DNA of 64,000 nucleotides from the NCBI RefSeq assembly GCF_014652535.1, contig NZ_BMYZ01000002.1, positions 676,811 to 740,810 of the forward strand, in the 5' to 3' direction. The position numbers and the translations under genes were made by a program. A model generated the notes under the pieces. It was not told the DNA's origin, ran no database searches, and saw only the letters and a program-made list of their open reading frames with translations. The DNA comes from Cellvibrio zantedeschiae. GTDB taxonomy: Bacteria > Pseudomonadota > Gammaproteobacteria > Pseudomonadales > Cellvibrionaceae. Positions within the stretch are counted from its first letter, which is position 1. Each line of letters starts with the position of its first letter. Below are positions 38,091-45,002 of the stretch, one piece after another.

Positions 38091-38627
38091 TTAGTTTTTT
38101 GGAGTTAATTTTGGTGTCGATTCCATTCGTAATATTTCAGTTTTTACTTCACCTCTTAATCCTTTTAATTCAGCTGAAACATGATCAACATTCTCATTGG
38201 TGATTTTTAAAGTAGAACCAATATTTTTCAAATCTGATGATAGAAGATCAAATTGATTTCTGTTGATTGTTACATCTGAATTAATTTGAATATGAGACAT
38301 ATACATTGCCCCCACAGAACCTAGTATTGTGATAATTAAGCTTGCCATTGCGAAATTAAGAGCAGACCTTGAGGAATTTCTTGCTTCTTCAAGCTCGTCA
38401 TAATCAATCAGATACTCGAGGGCTGTGAGCCTAATCTTATAAAGGTTGGGTGGCGATGTATCTAAGACAAATGCGTTATCTAAAAAATACTGAATATTAA
38501 CTAGATCGTTATCTCCATACCCAAGTACTTTAAGGTGATTAGTAAGTTCCTCTTTTTTAAAACCGGATTCTTTTGTGCTTATTTGGTTTTTACCAAACTT
38601 AAGTATTTCTATGTATATACTTGCCAT
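38091..38627 (-). CDS. Hypothetical protein with one membrane helix and coiled coil
   Basis: The 178-aa protein is unrecognised. The N-terminal 70 residues resemble a small winged-helix-like fold (KKEELTNHLKVLGYGDNDLVNIQYFLDN). A hydrophobic helix lies at about 89-111 (ALNFAMASLIITILGSVGAMY), followed by a heptad-like region to residue 168 (LLSSDLKNIGSTL, VDHVSAELKGLRGEV). It is AT rich compared with its surroundings and converges on the ABC permease gene with 22 nt between, which suggests recent arrival. A membrane-tethered sensory or structural role is possible but unsupported. Confidence 0.65.
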   Translation of the reverse strand: MASIYIEILKFGKNQISTKESGFKKEELTNHLKVLGYGDNDLVNIQYFLDNAFVLDTSPPNLYKIRLTALEYLIDYDELEEARNSSRSALNFAMASLIITILGSVGAMYMSHIQINSDVTINRNQFDLLSSDLKNIGSTLKITNENVDHVSAELKGLRGEVKTEILRMESTPKLTPKN

Positions 38628-38682
38628 ACTTATTTACCAATTAATTTGTAGCTGTGCTGGATAAATTTTGACTTGGATAAGC

Positions 38683-39372
38683 CTATTCCTCTGTATCTAT
38701 AACCTCAATCGCCGTCTTAAACGCTTTCTTTCCGCGCTTGTAGCGTTTTTCAATGCTGTCATCCGCAAAAACTTCCAGCAGGGCTGTATTTAAATCGTAG
38801 GTACGGTGATCTAAACCGGAATCCATAATGGCTGCTTCAAAACCTTGTGAGAGTGCATCGCTGTAATGCGATACGTCTTCAATTAATTCTGTTGCGATAC
38901 TAAAGTCGCTCGGGTTTGCATGAGAGGCTTCGCAGGCATCCACTTGTACCGCGTGAAAACTTCTGCACCGGAAAGGGCGTGCTTCATAAATACTGCATTG
39001 GTTGGCAATTAAAAAAGGGCACTTAATATTGGTGGATAAATGCTCTGTGGGCGTTAGCGTGCTAATAAGAGCAGCGTTAGCTTTTGCACTGGTTAAAATC
39101 TCGTTGCGTAATTCCAGCGCAAGATTTTTTTGCATGTGTTCACGAATGAGTAACACTTCATGTGCTTTCACTTCAACTTTGTAATAGCAGCAATAAAAGC
39201 ATCCCGCTTTGCAGGCCGGTTTGGTGGGGGATTCTTCAATAGATTTAGCGATAATCTTATCGAAGCGTTGATAGGATTTTTGCAGGGGCACGATGGGCGT
39301 TTTTAATTTTTTGATGTCTACTACGGCGCGCTCGTATTCACCTACGGCGGCCTGTTCATATACGTCAGTCAT
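38683..39372 (-). CDS. YkgJ-family cysteine cluster protein
   Basis: The 229-aa protein has the cysteine pattern of the YkgJ / PF03692 family: CKAGCFYCCYYKVEV near residue 54, then KCPFLIANQCSIYEARPFRCRSFHA near 118. The clustered cysteines are thought to bind zinc or an iron-sulfur centre. No reaction is known for this type, although related proteins act in flagellin lysine methylation. It stands alone between a hypothetical gene and the divergent ROK kinase. Confidence 0.85.
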   Translation of the reverse strand: MTDVYEQAAVGEYERAVVDIKKLKTPIVPLQKSYQRFDKIIAKSIEESPTKPACKAGCFYCCYYKVEVKAHEVLLIREHMQKNLALELRNEILTSAKANAALISTLTPTEHLSTNIKCPFLIANQCSIYEARPFRCRSFHAVQVDACEASHANPSDFSIATELIEDVSHYSDALSQGFEAAIMDSGLDHRTYDLNTALLEVFADDSIEKRYKRGKKAFKTAIEVIDTEE

Positions 39373-39528
39373 GTCTTCTACCCAATGCGTAAATGTTGCT
39401 GATCAAAAATAGCACAGCCTATGGAGAGTATTTTTACCTAGGCGTCCGGTAAATTGTACATGTTTTAATTTCTGTGGTTTTGGCTCAATGTTCTACACTC
39501 TAGGCAAGCTAGTTAATGAGGTGTAGCT

Positions 39529-40455
39529 ATGAGTCAGTCGCAAAACAATGCACAGCCGCTGTTTGGTGGGGTAGAGGCGGGTGGAACCAGGTTTATTTGT
39601 GTGCTGGCAGATTCACGTGGGTTTATTAAAGCGCGCACAGAGATTCCGACATCCTCCCCAGACACTACTTTGGCTGCTGTCCGTGATTTTTTCTTACAAA
39701 GTGCTCCCGCATTTGGCCAGCTTGCTGCATTAGGGGTAGTGAGTTTTGGTCCGTTGGATTTGGATCGTCGTTCTCCCACCTACGGGTATATCACCAAAAC
39801 ATCCAGGCCGGCCTGGTCGCAAATTGATCTTATCGGCTATTTCAAGCGATCACTCAATATCTTGGTTGAACTTGAAACTGAGGTGAATGGCTCGGCGGTG
39901 GGCGAGTTTACTGAAGGTGCGGGGTTGGATTGCGAAAACTTTGTTTATGTGACGGTTGGAACCGGCATAGGCGCGGGTATTTTTGCGGGCGGAAAGTTGA
40001 TGCAGGGCATTAGTCATCCTGAGGTGGGGCACATGATGGTTCCGCAAGCTATGGATGATCACTTCGATAGTTGTTGTCCGTTCCATACCCACTGTTTGGA
40101 AGGGCTGGCATCGGGAACCGCTATTCACAAACGTTGGCAAACGCATCCCAAACACCTGCCGCCGGATCATCTGGCGTGGGATATAGAGGCCTATTATTTG
40201 GCGGTGATGTGCGTAAACCTGACGTGGATGTATGCGCCGGAAAAAATCATTTTTGGTGGAGGCGTGATGTCGCGCGATTTCCTATACCCGAAAATCCGCG
40301 CCAACCTTAAGCACATGCTTAATGGTTACGCCCACGATGTGGTGTTAAAAGATATGAATAGCTACATTATTCCTACAGTATTAGGGGGAAACGCAGGTAT
40401 AACCGGAGCGCTGTCCTTGGCACGAAGAGCTTATTTGGAAGCGCGTAATTCCTAG
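39529..40455 (+). CDS. ROK-family sugar kinase, fructokinase-like
   Basis: The 308-aa kinase begins LFGGVEAGGTRFICVLAD (phosphate-binding loop) and contains the ROK glycine motif VTVGTGIGAGIFAGGKL and a zinc-binding motif with GHMMVP and CCPFHTHCLEGLASG. This layout matches the fructokinase/Mak branch of ROK. It would phosphorylate fructose or mannose to the 6-phosphate. An AGGTG ribosome site precedes the ATG. It is separated by about 86 nt from the aminotransferase gene and is probably transcribed separately. Confidence 0.87.
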   Translation: MSQSQNNAQPLFGGVEAGGTRFICVLADSRGFIKARTEIPTSSPDTTLAAVRDFFLQSAPAFGQLAALGVVSFGPLDLDRRSPTYGYITKTSRPAWSQIDLIGYFKRSLNILVELETEVNGSAVGEFTEGAGLDCENFVYVTVGTGIGAGIFAGGKLMQGISHPEVGHMMVPQAMDDHFDSCCPFHTHCLEGLASGTAIHKRWQTHPKHLPPDHLAWDIEAYYLAVMCVNLTWMYAPEKIIFGGGVMSRDFLYPKIRANLKHMLNGYAHDVVLKDMNSYIIPTVLGGNAGITGALSLARRAYLEARNS

Positions 40456-40541
40456 CCATTTAGAGGCGTATGTCTAGGGTCGAGTTGCTTTGTCTGTGTA
40501 TAATCGCGCACTTTCAAAGCCACTCATATCTGGATTCCGCC

Positions 40542-41732
40542 ATGTTTGAAACTCTGCCTTTATTGCCTAATGACCCAATCCTCGGTTTAAGTATTGCTTA
40601 CGCTAAAGACACCAATCCATCCAAGGTGGATTTGGGCGTGGGCGTTTATAAAAACGATGCGGGTGTAACGCCGATTATGGCGGCGGTTGCAGAAGCAGAA
40701 AAAATTCGTTTCAAGCAAGAAACGAGTAAGGCATACACACCGCCGGCGGGTTACCCCGGTGCTAACGAAGCTTCTACCAAGCTTGTGTTTGGTGAAGGCC
40801 ATCCTGCTGTTGAGGCTAACCGCGTCCGTACCGTACAAACGCCGGGCGGTTGCGGTGCGCTACGTGTTGCAGCGGAATTAATTCAACGCGCCAAACCCGG
40901 CTCAAATTTGTGGGTGAGTATTCCAACCTGGGCGAACCATATTCCATTGCTCGGCAGCGCTGGTTTAAAACTGCGTGAATATCCTTACTACGATTACGCG
41001 TCGCACAGCATTAATTTCACCGCAATGATGGATACATTAAAACAAGTGCCGCGCGGCGACTTGGTTTTATTGCACGCTTGCTGCCACAACCCCAGCGGCG
41101 CAGATTTAACGCGTGCCCAATGGGATCAAGTTGCAGATTTGTGTGAAGCCAATGGCTTAATTCCATTTGTAGATATGGCTTACCAAGGCTTTGGCGAAGG
41201 GTTGGAAGAAGATACCTACGGTTTGCGCATGTTATCTGCGCGTTTGCCAGAAGTGATCGTTGCAACTTCCTTTTCCAAAAATTTTGGTTTGTATCGCGAG
41301 CGTACTGCTGCCTTGAGTTTTGTCTTTGCTGATGAATCACAAGCTAACGCAGGTTTGAGTAATTTATTAAGTGTTGCTCGCTCAATCTATTCCATGCCAC
41401 CTGCCCACGGTGCTGCATTGGTTGATATTATTTTGCACAGCAACGAATTAACTAAAGTATGGAGCGATGAGTTAACGACTATGCGTGAACGTATCGCCGG
41501 TTTGCGGGTGGACCTGGTGCAATCGTTAAATCAATTGCAATCGCAACGCGATTTTAGTTTTATCGCCAATGAGCGCGGCATGTTTTCGTTTTTGGGGTTG
41601 AGTGTTGAGCAAGTGCACAAACTAAAAAATGATTTTAGTATTTATATGACCGACACAAGCCGCATCAGTGTGGCGGGTTTGACTAAAGAAAAAATGGACT
41701 ATGTAAGCAAGGCGATTGTGTCTGTGCTTTAA
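40542..41732 (+). CDS. tyrB: Aromatic amino-acid aminotransferase (AspC/TyrB family)
   Basis: The 396-aa class I aminotransferase has the family start MFETLPLLPNDPILGLSIAY, the NPSGADLT motif, the aspartate and tyrosine in FVDMAYQGFGEG and the PLP lysine in ATSFSKNFGLYRERTAAL. The length and N-terminus are those of the gammaproteobacterial aspartate/aromatic group. Choosing tyrB over aspC is uncertain because the family is bifunctional. ATG at 40542 is preferred because earlier in-frame codons do not resemble the family. A strong terminator follows the stop. Confidence 0.82.
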   Translation: MFETLPLLPNDPILGLSIAYAKDTNPSKVDLGVGVYKNDAGVTPIMAAVAEAEKIRFKQETSKAYTPPAGYPGANEASTKLVFGEGHPAVEANRVRTVQTPGGCGALRVAAELIQRAKPGSNLWVSIPTWANHIPLLGSAGLKLREYPYYDYASHSINFTAMMDTLKQVPRGDLVLLHACCHNPSGADLTRAQWDQVADLCEANGLIPFVDMAYQGFGEGLEEDTYGLRMLSARLPEVIVATSFSKNFGLYRERTAALSFVFADESQANAGLSNLLSVARSIYSMPPAHGAALVDIILHSNELTKVWSDELTTMRERIAGLRVDLVQSLNQLQSQRDFSFIANERGMFSFLGLSVEQVHKLKNDFSIYMTDTSRISVAGLTKEKMDYVSKAIVSVL

Positions 41733-41747
41733 TCGTTTAAATAAAAA

Positions 41748-41779
41748 AGCCCACATCATTTTCTGGTGTGGGCTTTTTT
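41748..41779. terminator. Bidirectional intrinsic terminator
   Basis: The stem AGCCCACA/TGTGGGCT with an 11-nt loop has A6 on the left and T6 on the right. It ends both the aminotransferase transcript and the converging lipoprotein gene. Confidence 0.9.
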
Positions 41780-41800
41780 ATTGTGTTTTTATTGCTTTTT

Positions 41801-42856
41801 TTATTTCAATACAAATTCGATTTTTTTGACGTTAACATCCATTTCTTTAAATGTCTCAGGTACGCTGGCGCTCCAGTTGGATATATTGCCGCGCAGAACA
41901 TTTCCTGTTTTTGTTTCGCCCACTACCAATAGGCCCTTAATCACGGCATTTGCTAAATCTTCCGCCTTTTTGGGTGTTCGAACGTAGTTGGTTTCGGAAT
42001 AGTAATTAATGCTATCCATTTTTATTACCACCCTAATCCATTTATCGCCATAAAGCGCTTGGTCGATTTCAATAATATCGGCAGCATTTAGTGATGCGCC
42101 ATCATAAAGCGTAAAACCTATATTCACTTTACTGGCATCCACATTTTTAATATTACTTTCTGCCGTGTAAGTGCTATAGGTGTCAAGCAATGTTTTCTGT
42201 GTGGGGATGGAAGTTCTTGCTGTATTAATTTTTAAATCCACAACGATCGAATCCACTTTTCCAAAGGTAATGTTTTTGGTCGCTATGTGATGTTCAAAGC
42301 CGTTAGCGTGCTGGTGATCCCAATCTGCATATTTTTTTACCAACACCATATTCAAGGTGTCCACATTATTACACTCGCTGTTGGCTTTCCCTGAACTCGG
42401 GTTATTGTAATCACTTGCTGCCAGCTTGGTGTTTTTCCATTCAGTCGCACTACCATTTGTTACATGGTTCCAGCCCGTTAGATTAACTAGCGCTTGATTC
42501 TGTTTGGCTGAATCATAGTCGGCAAATAGGCTGGTGGCATTGGTTGCCAAGCTGATATTTTTTCCGCAATTCTCCAGGGTATAAATAGTATGCGTGGTGT
42601 GATATTCGCCGAGAATTTGGTTTTCAGTGTCTTTGTCTGGCACGGCAGATGATGAGCTGCTTGCAACTGAACTGCTGCTAGACGAAGAACTGCTACTGGA
42701 TGTGGAAGAACTGCTGCTTGATGGTAACGGCGACGAGCTGCTTGTTTCTGAAGGTGTAGGGGCAGGCGTAGATGAGCCACCACCTCCGCCTCCACAGGCG
42801 GTAACTGATAATGAGAGAGCGAAGAGTAGGCAAAAGCTAATTTGGTTTTTTTTCAT
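41801..42856 (-). CDS. Poly-serine lipoprotein with unknown C-terminal domain
   Basis: The 351-aa product has a lipoprotein signal (MKKNQISFCLLFALSLSVTAC, lipobox SVTAC) and six glycines after the lipidated cysteine. A linker of about 45 residues, mostly serine, runs to about residue 70. The C-terminal 280 residues contain repeated short strands and the motifs WNHVTNGSATEWK, ADWDHQHANGFEHH and GDKWIRVVIKMDS. The serine linker is typical of Cellvibrio-type plant-wall-degrading enzymes and binding proteins. I could not place the C-terminal domain; a beta-sandwich carbohydrate-binding or lyase-like domain is likely. The start at 42856 is chosen because upstream in-frame codons precede the signal peptide. 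Confidence 0.75.
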   Translation of the reverse strand: MKKNQISFCLLFALSLSVTACGGGGGGSSTPAPTPSETSSSSPLPSSSSSSTSSSSSSSSSSSVASSSSSAVPDKDTENQILGEYHTTHTIYTLENCGKNISLATNATSLFADYDSAKQNQALVNLTGWNHVTNGSATEWKNTKLAASDYNNPSSGKANSECNNVDTLNMVLVKKYADWDHQHANGFEHHIATKNITFGKVDSIVVDLKINTARTSIPTQKTLLDTYSTYTAESNIKNVDASKVNIGFTLYDGASLNAADIIEIDQALYGDKWIRVVIKMDSINYYSETNYVRTPKKAEDLANAVIKGLLVVGETKTGNVLRGNISNWSASVPETFKEMDVNVKKIEFVLK

Positions 42857-43047
42857 AGCGCATCCGTGAAAATTGTTGTTTATTGTAATAACCACCGGGG
42901 TTTTCCCGCGCGAAATATAGCGAGAGCAATGCAATGCGTAAAATACGCTGTACCAAGTTCGGACAAATAGCAAAAAAGCATTACAAATGATGAGAGTTTT
43001 AGGACGGGGCATTTAATTTAAATGATGCGAATCATGCGCAATCATTT

Positions 43048-43078
43048 CATATCATCAAATATGATGTCCCATGATATG
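43048..43078. promoter_or_regulatory. Inverted repeats in a 310-nt gap
   Basis: The gap 42857-43164 lies upstream of the lipoprotein gene. Within it CATATCAT (43048-43055) is inverted as ATGATATG (43071-43078), and ATCAT/ATGAT (43051-43065) is nested inside. A further palindromic ATGATGCGAATCAT stands at 43023-43036. These could be regulator sites for the lipoprotein gene; nothing else is recognised in the gap. Confidence 0.3.
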
Positions 43079-43164
43079 TTTTTTATTGGGAGCATCTTCA
43101 ATCACCTGCAGCCTATTGTTTAACAACATAGTCATAATGATAATCACATCCCATGGAAACAAAA

Positions 43165-43193
43165 AAGGCGAGCATTTAGCTCGCCTTTAGTAT
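43165..43193 (-). terminator. Intrinsic terminator after mscS-like gene
   Basis: The stem AAAGGCGAGC/GCTCGCCTTT with a 4-nt loop is followed on the minus strand by T6. It lies 20 nt beyond the stop of the MscS-like gene. Confidence 0.85.
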
Positions 43194-43207
43194 TTATTCA
43201 ATATTGA

Positions 43208-43801
43208 TTAATCGCGCACTGTTTTCAGGCCTTTAAAATAATCCGTTGCAGGTTTCTCTACGGCTTCGATTTCATCAGTTTCATTTTCAACGGGCTTTGC
43301 ATAAGGTTGTTCAATCTTAATCACAGCTTTTTGCAGCAGCATTGAGTTTGGGTAGGTAATTAAATTGCCATCGTCGCGGCGCAGTATCACATGGAACATA
43401 CTGATTTCTTCAATTAGGCCACACATGTCATCGTCTTTGTCGGCAATTTTAATGCGATCACCAATACGATAAGGGAAGCCGAAAAAAATAATCATACTCG
43501 CGGTAATGTTGCTGAGGATTGACCACTGCGCGAATAAACCAACGCCGACTACGGCGAATATCGACGATAGAAAAACCGAGACTTCGCTATAGCCGAGGCC
43601 AAGCAGTAAACACATGATGACTATGCAACAAAACACCATACCGATATTCATCAGTTTGGTAATGTAAGGCACTCGTCCGTCACCCAGTGCTTTGCGCACA
43701 CTCACATCGTGAATGATTTTGTCTAATAATCGTGACGCTAAATAAAACACCACAATGCAAGTACATGCTAATAAGAGTTTTGTGGTTAGGCTTTCGCTCA
43801 T
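43208..43801 (-). CDS. MscS-family mechanosensitive channel, short form
   Basis: The 197-aa protein has about three membrane helices (LLLACTCIVVFYLASRLLD; MNIGMVFCCIVIMCLLLGLG; VFLSSIFAVVGVGLFAQWSILSN) and a beta-rich domain with FPYRIGDRIKIADK and YPNSMLLQKAV. The pore-lining segment VVGVGLFAQWSILSNITASMI matches the MscS family core, but the protein is shorter than E. coli MscS and lacks most of the C-terminal vestibule. The ATG at 43801 is preferred to the longer frame from 43834. It diverges from a glycerophosphodiesterase gene. Confidence 0.85.
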   Translation of the reverse strand: MSESLTTKLLLACTCIVVFYLASRLLDKIIHDVSVRKALGDGRVPYITKLMNIGMVFCCIVIMCLLLGLGYSEVSVFLSSIFAVVGVGLFAQWSILSNITASMIIFFGFPYRIGDRIKIADKDDDMCGLIEEISMFHVILRRDDGNLITYPNSMLLQKAVIKIEQPYAKPVENETDEIEAVEKPATDYFKGLKTVRD

Positions 43802-43965
43802 AATTTTTTCGTCAATGGTATATAGGGATAACACGGAAAAACTCTACTCTCTGAATGTCTTTTAAACGGGAATTGCTGAAGCCGGGTGGCGCTGCCATAC
43901 TCTTTGCAGTTGCGCGAAATGAGCGTGCAGTATAAAACCTTTAATCTGAATGTGTTGTGAATTAT

Positions 43966-44682
43966 ATGTCAAAGATGACCTGCATTGCCCATCGTGGCGG
44001 CCCCTTAATGAACAATCAACCGCTTCCCGAAAATAGCCTTGCTGCAATAGCGCGTGCTTTGGATGCAGGGGTCGATGCTGTCGAGATCGACATTTACCAG
44101 GTTGAAGGCGAGCTGCTGGTCACTCACGATCGCCGCTTGGGGCGTGTGGTGTCGGGGCAGGGGATTATCACCGATTTGCCCTTGGCTTATCTGCGCGAAC
44201 AAAAACTGGAAAATGGCGAATTACTACCCACTTTGCGTGATGTCTTGGCTCTGGTAAAAGATCGCGCTCTGTTAAATATCGAAATCAAAGGTTTGAATTG
44301 CGTGCCGACCTTGAAGCAACAGCTTGAGGCTTTTGCGCATGATCATCAGTTGGGGCTTGATCATTACATAGTGTCCAGCTTTGATCATCAGCAATTGTTT
44401 GAATCCTTACAGCTGATACCCGCAATTAAACGCGCAGCCTTGATTGAAGGTATTCCGCTCGATTATGCGCAGTGTTGCGAGCCTCTTAAGGCTTACGCTT
44501 TTAATACTCACCTTAGTTTTATTACCCCAAACCTGATTGACGATGCACGTAAACGAGGCCTGAAAAATTGGGTTTATACCGTTAACCACGAGGATGATTG
44601 GGCTTGGTTAGCCCAATTGGGGGTGGACGGAGTGTTCACCGACAAGCCGGATCGCTTACAAAACTTTACGTTAACTCACTGA
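43966..44682 (+). CDS. Glycerophosphodiester phosphodiesterase (UgpQ-like)
   Basis: The 238-aa enzyme has the GDPD catalytic pattern: IAHRGG at residue 7, then PENSLAAIARALDAGVDAVEIDIY, VTHDRRLGR (second catalytic His) and the later IEIKG motif. It hydrolyses glycerophosphodiesters to glycerol-3-phosphate and an alcohol. No signal peptide is present, so a cytoplasmic UgpQ-type role is inferred. GTG at 43957 and ATG at 43975 are alternative starts. It is followed by an intrinsic terminator. Confidence 0.87.
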   Translation: MSKMTCIAHRGGPLMNNQPLPENSLAAIARALDAGVDAVEIDIYQVEGELLVTHDRRLGRVVSGQGIITDLPLAYLREQKLENGELLPTLRDVLALVKDRALLNIEIKGLNCVPTLKQQLEAFAHDHQLGLDHYIVSSFDHQQLFESLQLIPAIKRAALIEGIPLDYAQCCEPLKAYAFNTHLSFITPNLIDDARKRGLKNWVYTVNHEDDWAWLAQLGVDGVFTDKPDRLQNFTLTH

Positions 44683-44711
44683 TTTATAAGATCTTTGTTT
44701 ATAATCATACA

Positions 44712-44751
44712 AAAAACCTTTCAGAAGTGCTTGGTCTGGAGGTTTTTTTTT
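44712..44751 (+). terminator. Intrinsic terminator after GDPD gene
   Basis: The stem AAAACCT/AGGTTTT is continued by CAGA/TCTG inside and followed by a T9 tract. It ends the glycerophosphodiesterase transcript; ten bases later the first TGGTAGCGCAACCA motif begins. Confidence 0.82.
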
Positions 44752-44761
44752 GATATTGTTT

Positions 44762-44775
44762 TGGTAGCGCAACCA
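44762..44775. promoter_or_regulatory. Palindromic motif TGGTAGCGCAACCA, copy 1
   Basis: A near-perfect palindrome centred on GCGC, of the size of LacI-family operators. It is preceded by TTTTTTTTGATATTGT, and the same lead-in recurs at the copy at 49748. It lies 227 nt before the TonB receptor ATG, within the gap 44683-45002. Confidence 0.55.
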
Positions 44776-44907
44776 TTTAAGGGGTATGGTAATTGCCGAT
44801 TTTTTGGATAAACCGCTAAAGAGGATTTTAGCGTCATCCGATTTTTTGCAATTTATCGAGGTTGTGTTTCCAGTTTGAATGCTGTTTTGGGGTTTGATCG
44901 AATGGAT

Positions 44908-44927
44908 AAGGGAGAGCCCCTTTTTTT
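44908..44927 (+). terminator. Attenuator-like hairpin in the TonB-receptor leader
   Basis: The short stem AAGGG/CCCTT with a T7 tract lies between two copies of the palindromic motif and 75 nt before the receptor start codon. A wider pairing of GGGG (44889-44892) with CCCC is also possible. If it forms in RNA it would stop transcription that starts further upstream. Confidence 0.45.
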
Positions 44928-44937
44928 GGCCATCGAA

Positions 44938-44951
44938 TGGTAGCGCAAACA
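44938..44951. promoter_or_regulatory. Palindromic motif TGGTAGCGCAAACA, copy 2
   Basis: This second copy lies 176 nt after copy 1, eleven bases after the T-tract of the attenuator-like hairpin and 51 nt before the TonB receptor start. It is close to the copy at 49921 (TGGTTGCGCAAACA). Confidence 0.5.
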
Positions 44952-45002
44952 TCTGGAAACAGGTGGCGCGAACTAACAATAAAAATTTTGGAGAATTATG
45001 AG

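Noticed and set aside
43023..43036. Possible Fur box in the lipoprotein upstream region
   Set aside because: Only half of the GATAATGAT pattern is present and the gene is not iron related; kept as an unassigned inverted repeat only.
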